A stretch of DNA of 9,441 bases, from positions 1-9,441 of the forward strand of contig JAFGFQ010000087.1 in assembly GCA_016930995.1 (NCBI GenBank), in the 5' to 3' direction. Shown one piece after another: positions 6,506 to 9,441 of this stretch. Source of the DNA: Thermoplasmatota archaeon. Lineage in GTDB: Archaea > Thermoplasmatota > E2 > DHVEG-1. Below the pieces are notes generated by a model. That model was not told the DNA's origin, searched no databases, and was given only the letters and a program-made list of their open reading frames with translations. How positions within the stretch are numbered: the stretch's first letter is position 1; each line of letters opens with the position of its first letter. A program made the translations under genes and the position numbers.

Positions 6506-6632
6506 TAGAGTACTTCCTCCATATCGATTTTATATATCCTGCGTTATAAAGAGGTTTTTCGCAGATAAGTACGCAGGTGGGCATGTAGGAGTCAAACGAT
6601 ACGGTCTCATTGACTGGTAAAGTCTGTTTCAT
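6498..6632 (-). CDS. Possible 44-residue peptide between paralogues B and A
   Basis: An ATG 5 bases after the stop of B opens a 44-codon frame that runs the entire gap and ends at a TAG 6 bases inside A, overlapping A's GTG by 8 bases. The product begins MKQTLPVNETVSFDSYMPTC and has two Cys close together (T-C-V-L-I-C). Only a weak GGGA precedes the ATG. An open frame of this length can arise by chance, and it covers the promoter-like elements of A, so it may be only a non-coding spacer. The near-perfect fit between the two genes is the main reason to list it. Confidence 0.25.
   Translation of the reverse strand: MKQTLPVNETVSFDSYMPTCVLICEKPLYNAGYIKSIWRKYSSE
6515..6520 (-). promoter_or_regulatory. 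Shine-Dalgarno site of paralogue A
   Basis: GGAGGA on the - strand, nine bases before the GTG at 6505, supports that unusual start. It would only be in the mRNA if transcription began upstream of the TATA box at 6528-6536, for example by read-through from B. Confidence 0.55.
6528..6536 (-). promoter_or_regulatory. TATA box of paralogue A
   Basis: TATATAAAA is centred 27 bases before the GTG start of A, the classic archaeal distance to +1. A transcript from here would begin at or within a base or two of the GTG and would be leaderless. A second AT-rich element, TTTATAA, lies at 6544-6550. Confidence 0.5.
6539..6576 (-). promoter_or_regulatory. Repeated CTGCG/CGCAG motif next to the TATA box of A
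   Basis: On the - strand CTGCG occurs at 6572-6576 and again at 6560-6564 (12 bases apart), and its reverse complement CGCAG at 6539-6543, directly before the TATA box. Three copies in 38 bases, two direct and one inverted, could form an operator. Five-base motifs are short, so this is tentative. Confidence 0.2.
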
Positions 6633-6637
6633 AGTCC

Positions 6638-7879
6638 CTAGGCTCCTTCTTGCGATGTAGATGATTTACCGAGGAGTCTTGCACCGCAGTACGCCTTTGC
6701 TTCAATGGGGGCATCTGGCGTGTAGATAATTTTTATATGGCTGATGAATCGGACAAGGGCACTGGAAAAAGCATCATTCTGAATTTTCGCTGACACCTGA
6801 TAGGATGCCAAATCAAAATCATTATGCTCGTTCTCCTGTTCTACACCAGAAAAACTGAGGAGTGCTTCTTTTTTTTCTGAGAGGCATACGCCTTTCTGTA
6901 CTAGGTAGTCGAGAAATGTAGCCCATTGTGTCTCAAGATGATAGCGATTGGGGGAAAAGGAGCATTCGATCCCGATTTTTTGGTCTGCCCCCTCTTCAGT
7001 GATGGTAATGTGGAGAACCACTCGTGTGACTTTCGTTTCAAGTTCCTTTATGAGCGTCGTAAATCTCTTCTTCGTATCTGACCATCCAAGGCGTGTTAAA
7101 TAGGGGATGATATCCTGTGGTTTGATTTTTACTAGACAATATCGAACGCCGCTGGCTGGTCGTGACAGCATCACACCAACATCCATTAATCCTACTCCTT
7201 TTGGTAAATGTTTGAGTGCTTTCTTCATCTGTTTCTCAAGTTTTTTAGAGACGCGATGATCCGTTAGGAGAGGCAACGCTGAGGTCGTAAGCCATGTGAA
7301 TTTTTCAATATCTTTAGGTGTGTCAAGACGAAGAAGTGGTGTTTGGAGAAAGATGCAGGGTATTGGAATCGGAGAGGAGAGTTCTGCTTTATCAAATTCA
7401 AGCCAGAGTCCAAAAACGTTATTGTAGAGGAGGGAATTTGGATTAGTCCATTCCTTGGTAAAATCTCGGATGTGTTGCCAGACGACCAGATCCATGCATT
7501 TTATGGGGAAGCATCCCTTTTCTAACATGTCTCTTAGTGCTTCTCGTTCTCCTTTCATTGAGGATATAGCGAAAAGGTAGTCTGAGCTTGCATCTGGGTT
7601 ATTCAAACGGGTCTCAAAACCAAAGAAACTGGTAATACAACTTGTGAACGAAGAAGCAAGTGTCTTCATCTCTGCATAGTTCTGTGGTGAGATGATTTCC
7701 TCAGGGATATAAGATTCGATACTGGAGAGGTATTGCCTCGCAGTTAACCCTCTCAGAGAAGGCTTTCGCAGAAGCATTCGTTCAACGATGAATCTACTCT
7801 GATCTCGAAACTCATGTAATTCTCCAAGCAGAGGTGTTGGAAGATTGCATTCAAAGTTATATTCCCCAAATCGGTTCAT
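6638..7879 (-). CDS. Uncharacterised protein B, tandem paralogue of A
   Basis: The product is 413 residues, soluble by appearance, and homologous end to end to protein A. The shared blocks in this copy are SFFGFETRL (84-92), W.HIRDF.KEW.NPNSLLY (134-152), LEFD (160-163), GVMLSRPASGVR (235-246), IIPYLTRLGWSDT (257-269), KIGIECSF..NRYHLET.W (301-319), YLVQKGVCLSEKKEALL..SG (325-345) and ISHIKIIYTPDAPIEAKAY (379-397). The pair is well diverged outside these blocks, so the duplication is not recent and both copies are probably functional. No domain is recognised. The ATG at 7879 lacks a good Shine-Dalgarno sequence of its own but overlaps the TGA of a 14-codon upstream frame (ATGA), which suggests coupled translation. 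It lies 152 bases after the AbiEi-like gene and 132 bases before A. A third, distant relative is not visible in the window. Confidence 0.85.
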   Translation of the reverse strand: MNRFGEYNFECNLPTPLLGELHEFRDQSRFIVERMLLRKPSLRGLTARQYLSSIESYIPEEIISPQNYAEMKTLASSFTSCITSFFGFETRLNNPDASSDYLFAISSMKGEREALRDMLEKGCFPIKCMDLVVWQHIRDFTKEWTNPNSLLYNNVFGLWLEFDKAELSSPIPIPCIFLQTPLLRLDTPKDIEKFTWLTTSALPLLTDHRVSKKLEKQMKKALKHLPKGVGLMDVGVMLSRPASGVRYCLVKIKPQDIIPYLTRLGWSDTKKRFTTLIKELETKVTRVVLHITITEEGADQKIGIECSFSPNRYHLETQWATFLDYLVQKGVCLSEKKEALLSFSGVEQENEHNDFDLASYQVSAKIQNDAFSSALVRFISHIKIIYTPDAPIEAKAYCGARLLGKSSTSQEGA

Positions 7880-7920
7880 TCTTTTCTAGCCCCAATAAAA
7901 CTAATGTTTCTGGAAAACAT
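7876..7920 (-). CDS. Short upstream reading frame (leader peptide) coupled to B
   Basis: An ATG at 7920 preceded by AGGAGGAGGG opens a 14-codon frame, MFSRNISFIGARKE, whose TGA overlaps the ATG of B as ATGA (7876-7879). This is the strongest Shine-Dalgarno sequence in the window, yet it serves this tiny frame rather than B. The most likely role is to load ribosomes that re-initiate on B, or to regulate B by translation of the leader. The frame does not continue into B, so it is not an N-terminal extension. Confidence 0.5.
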   Translation of the reverse strand: MFSRNISFIGARKE

Positions 7921-7924
7921 AAAG

Positions 7925-7934
7925 CCCTCCTCCT
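7925..7934 (-). promoter_or_regulatory. Strong Shine-Dalgarno site ahead of the B leader frame
   Basis: AGGAGGAGGG ends four bases before the leader ATG; its AGGAGG part lies eight bases from that ATG and about 49 bases from the start of B, too far to serve B directly. Confidence 0.6.
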
Positions 7935-7966
7935 AGAAAATCCTACAAAATTCCAAAAACAACCTC

Positions 7967-7975
7967 TTTTATTTA
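7967..7975 (-). promoter_or_regulatory. TATA-like box ahead of the B leader and B
   Basis: TAAATAAAA on the - strand would place transcription start near 7945, about 25 bases before the leader ATG and ahead of its Shine-Dalgarno site. It lies in the 152-base gap after the AbiEi-like gene, which supports a B transcript independent of the toxin-antitoxin pair. Confidence 0.4.
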
Positions 7976-8031
7976 CTTTTGACGGAAATATCGTCCATAT
8001 TACGGTTTTCAGAGTGTAAACCCTGCATAAT

Positions 8032-8640
8032 TTATTTGGGAATAATCCCTAGATCTACTGCAAGTCTTTCAGTTCCTTTCCTAAACTTGTTTGCGTAGTC
8101 TTTGAATCGATTTTTGTTCAAGAATTCTAAATCCATATCATCAAAGAGTGAACGAAAACCTTGGGTCGGAACTTGTTTTGATCGTATCCCGCGAATATAC
8201 AAAAGATCAAGAAGGGCTTTCTCCGCGGTAGCGATGTTGATTCCTTGTTCTTGTTCGTAACCCCAGAATAGCGACTTGTGGATCTGATGATATTCGTACC
8301 TCTTGTCTTTTCTATGAAACGTGTATGGTGGTCGGGTTGTCACCAATGTCATCGTATAGGGTGCTTGACTGAGTATTCCTTGTCGTGATAAGGCGTATTC
8401 TAAAGACAGATAGCATGGTATTCGTAGGACCATGGCGATTTCTTCAGCAGAAGGTTGATGGAATGGATTTGCGTACCATCCCTGTGCTGCTCGTAGTAGT
8501 ACCTTTGCGTGAACGAGACGGGTGAGTTGTACTGAAAGACTTTTTTTCGGCTCATCGATGAGTTGGGTGAGATCTGAAAGGCAGAAGAGTTTCTTTTGAG
8601 GATGTTGTTTGAAGAACAAAAGCCATTCATCGACTTTCAT
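8032..8640 (-). CDS. AbiEi-like winged-helix antitoxin/transcriptional regulator
   Basis: The product is 202 residues. Residues 1-60 form a winged helix (LFCLSDLTQLIDEPKKSLSV, then LTRLVHAKVLLRAAQGWYANP). The rest carries AbiEi-type features: YLSLEYALSRQGILSQAP (about 93-110), a TMTLVTTRPPYTFHRKDKR strand region, and the helix IATAEKALLDLLYIRG (135-150). In type IV toxin-antitoxin systems such proteins repress the operon and oppose the nucleotidyltransferase without necessarily binding it. The ATG at 8640 has AGGAG eight bases before it, within the end of the toxin gene, and starts three bases after that gene's stop, so the two are almost certainly one operon. Here the toxin-like gene comes first, the reverse of the usual abiE order. 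No frameshift or missing segment is seen. Confidence 0.82.
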   Translation of the reverse strand: MKVDEWLLFFKQHPQKKLFCLSDLTQLIDEPKKSLSVQLTRLVHAKVLLRAAQGWYANPFHQPSAEEIAMVLRIPCYLSLEYALSRQGILSQAPYTMTLVTTRPPYTFHRKDKRYEYHQIHKSLFWGYEQEQGINIATAEKALLDLLYIRGIRSKQVPTQGFRSLFDDMDLEFLNKNRFKDYANKFRKGTERLAVDLGIIPK

Positions 8641-8643
8641 TGG

Positions 8644-9441
8644 TTAGTCTCCTGCCTTGGGTGTTTCAATCAAATGGACAATCTGGGTGATGATGTCGTT
8701 GAACATATCTTGATACGAGGTAAACATGCTCGGAGGCAGGAATCGTTTCAGTTCGGTAGATAGAATATTCTCCCCGTTTTTTTCTAGTTGTGTTTTTACC
8801 GATCGGAGCTGCCGTTGTACTGTTGCGGGTGTCGTATGGTAATCAGCTGTTTTTTTCCAGGTAAGGTCCCATGGGGATGCCAGATGTTTTTCTGTAGTTA
8901 GAAAATAGATATCCCAGAGGTCTCGGCCTTTGATGTATTCTCGGCATCCAAGTGCAAGAAGCGTATCTGCTAATATCTCTGTTGGTGTCTCTACCCGTAT
9001 TGCCGGCTGTATTGGTGGATATGAAAGGATTTTAACGGTGTTCTGATGAGACGGGACCATGGCTAGTTCAATATGAATACGTACCTGCTGCAATGGATTA
9101 TCCGAGGTTGTGAACAGTACACCTCGTTGAAGAAGGTTCTCTTGTTTTTGCACTCGTGTGGTGATCGTCTGGAGAAATGGAAACTGAGGCTGAAGTGATG
9201 AAGAGAGTTTTTTCATATATTCGGGGAGATCAAAATAGGTGTGCGGTGGATGCAACACAAAGTCGAGGTCTTCGGAAAATCGTGGATTATCATAGAACAA
9301 TCGAAGTGCAGTTCCTCCTTGAAATACAATGGAATGAAATGCATTTAAGCGGCTCAGTGTTGCGAGTATGGTTTTTTGGAGGTGTTCTTGAAGGGTTTTT
9401 TTTGGATCAAAGCCGGTGTTGTTGCTTTCCTGGAGGATGTC
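8644..9441 (-). CDS. AbiEii-like nucleotidyltransferase (type IV toxin), 5' end outside window
   Basis: The 265 codons present (plus stop) are open to the window edge. The nucleotidyltransferase core is clear: IVFQGGTALRLFYDN, directly followed by PRFSEDLDFVL, giving the GG...S...D-x-D pattern (SEDLDF) that binds nucleotide and metal. Near the middle, ETPTEILADTLLALGCREYI and KGRDLWDIYFL match the second conserved block of AbiEii/AbiGii proteins, where R-D-x-x-D is typical. A TTG at 9300 could be read as a start, but it would remove the GG motif, so it is internal. Only about the first 20 residues should be missing from a protein of roughly 285. Toxins of this family transfer nucleotides, in some cases to tRNA, and are restrained by the AbiEi partner encoded three bases downstream. 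Confidence 0.85.
   Translation of the reverse strand, partial: DILQESNNTGFDPKKTLQEHLQKTILATLSRLNAFHSIVFQGGTALRLFYDNPRFSEDLDFVLHPPHTYFDLPEYMKKLSSSLQPQFPFLQTITTRVQKQENLLQRGVLFTTSDNPLQQVRIHIELAMVPSHQNTVKILSYPPIQPAIRVETPTEILADTLLALGCREYIKGRDLWDIYFLTTEKHLASPWDLTWKKTADYHTTPATVQRQLRSVKTQLEKNGENILSTELKRFLPPSMFTSYQDMFNDIITQIVHLIETPKAGD

Noticed and set aside
7979..7997. GACG...CGTC inverted repeat in the gap after the AbiEi-like gene
   Set aside because: Only four base pairs with a seven-base loop; too weak to call an operator or terminator.
7834..8019. 61-codon + strand frame across the B promoter region
   Set aside because: Antisense to the B start and its leader, with no Shine-Dalgarno site and no family resemblance.
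1..9441. tRNA, rRNA, CRISPR arrays, insertion-sequence ends
   Set aside because: No tRNA-like cloverleaf, spaced repeat array, transposase or terminal inverted repeats were seen by eye on either strand.

Overview
The window looks archaeal, most likely euryarchaeal. I base this on TATA-type promoters 20-30 bases ahead of several genes, T-tract terminators without an obvious hairpin, a Roadblock/FIST gene pair, and glycine-cleavage genes of the kind found in archaea. A Thermoplasmata-like host is possible, but the sequence does not prove it. Both ends cut through genes.

Left part (1-1445, + strand): the 3' end of gcvT (glycine cleavage T-protein), then gcvH (lipoyl carrier protein). A T-tract lies between them and gcvH has its own TATA-like box, so they are probably separate transcripts. 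No gcvP is present in the window.

Next (1466-2232, - strand) is a two-gene cassette running toward gcvH. It holds a nucleotidyltransferase-fold protein and, overlapping its stop by ATGA, a 50-residue charged protein that is easily missed. This resembles a minimal toxin-antitoxin or MNT-type pair. A symmetric TATA element near 2295 sits between this cassette and a divergent + strand pair (2339-4153), a Roadblock/LC7 protein followed by a FIST-domain protein, which looks like a small signalling module.

The right half (4195-9441) is entirely on the - strand. In transcription order it holds an AbiEii-like nucleotidyltransferase (5' end off the window), an AbiEi-like winged-helix protein, two tandem paralogues of about 414 residues with no function I can name (here B, 6638-7879, and A, 5258-6505), and a homologue of cyanobacterial acyl-ACP reductase with its cysteine conserved. 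B is preceded by a 14-codon reading frame with a strong Shine-Dalgarno sequence that overlaps B's start by ATGA. A 44-codon open frame fills the space between B and A.

The most interesting candidate for an undescribed system is the B-A-reductase group: a duplicated unknown protein beside an acyl-thioester-reductase-like enzyme, in a lineage not expected to use ACP-bound fatty acids, next to an AbiE-type toxin-antitoxin pair. How these genes work together is inference only.
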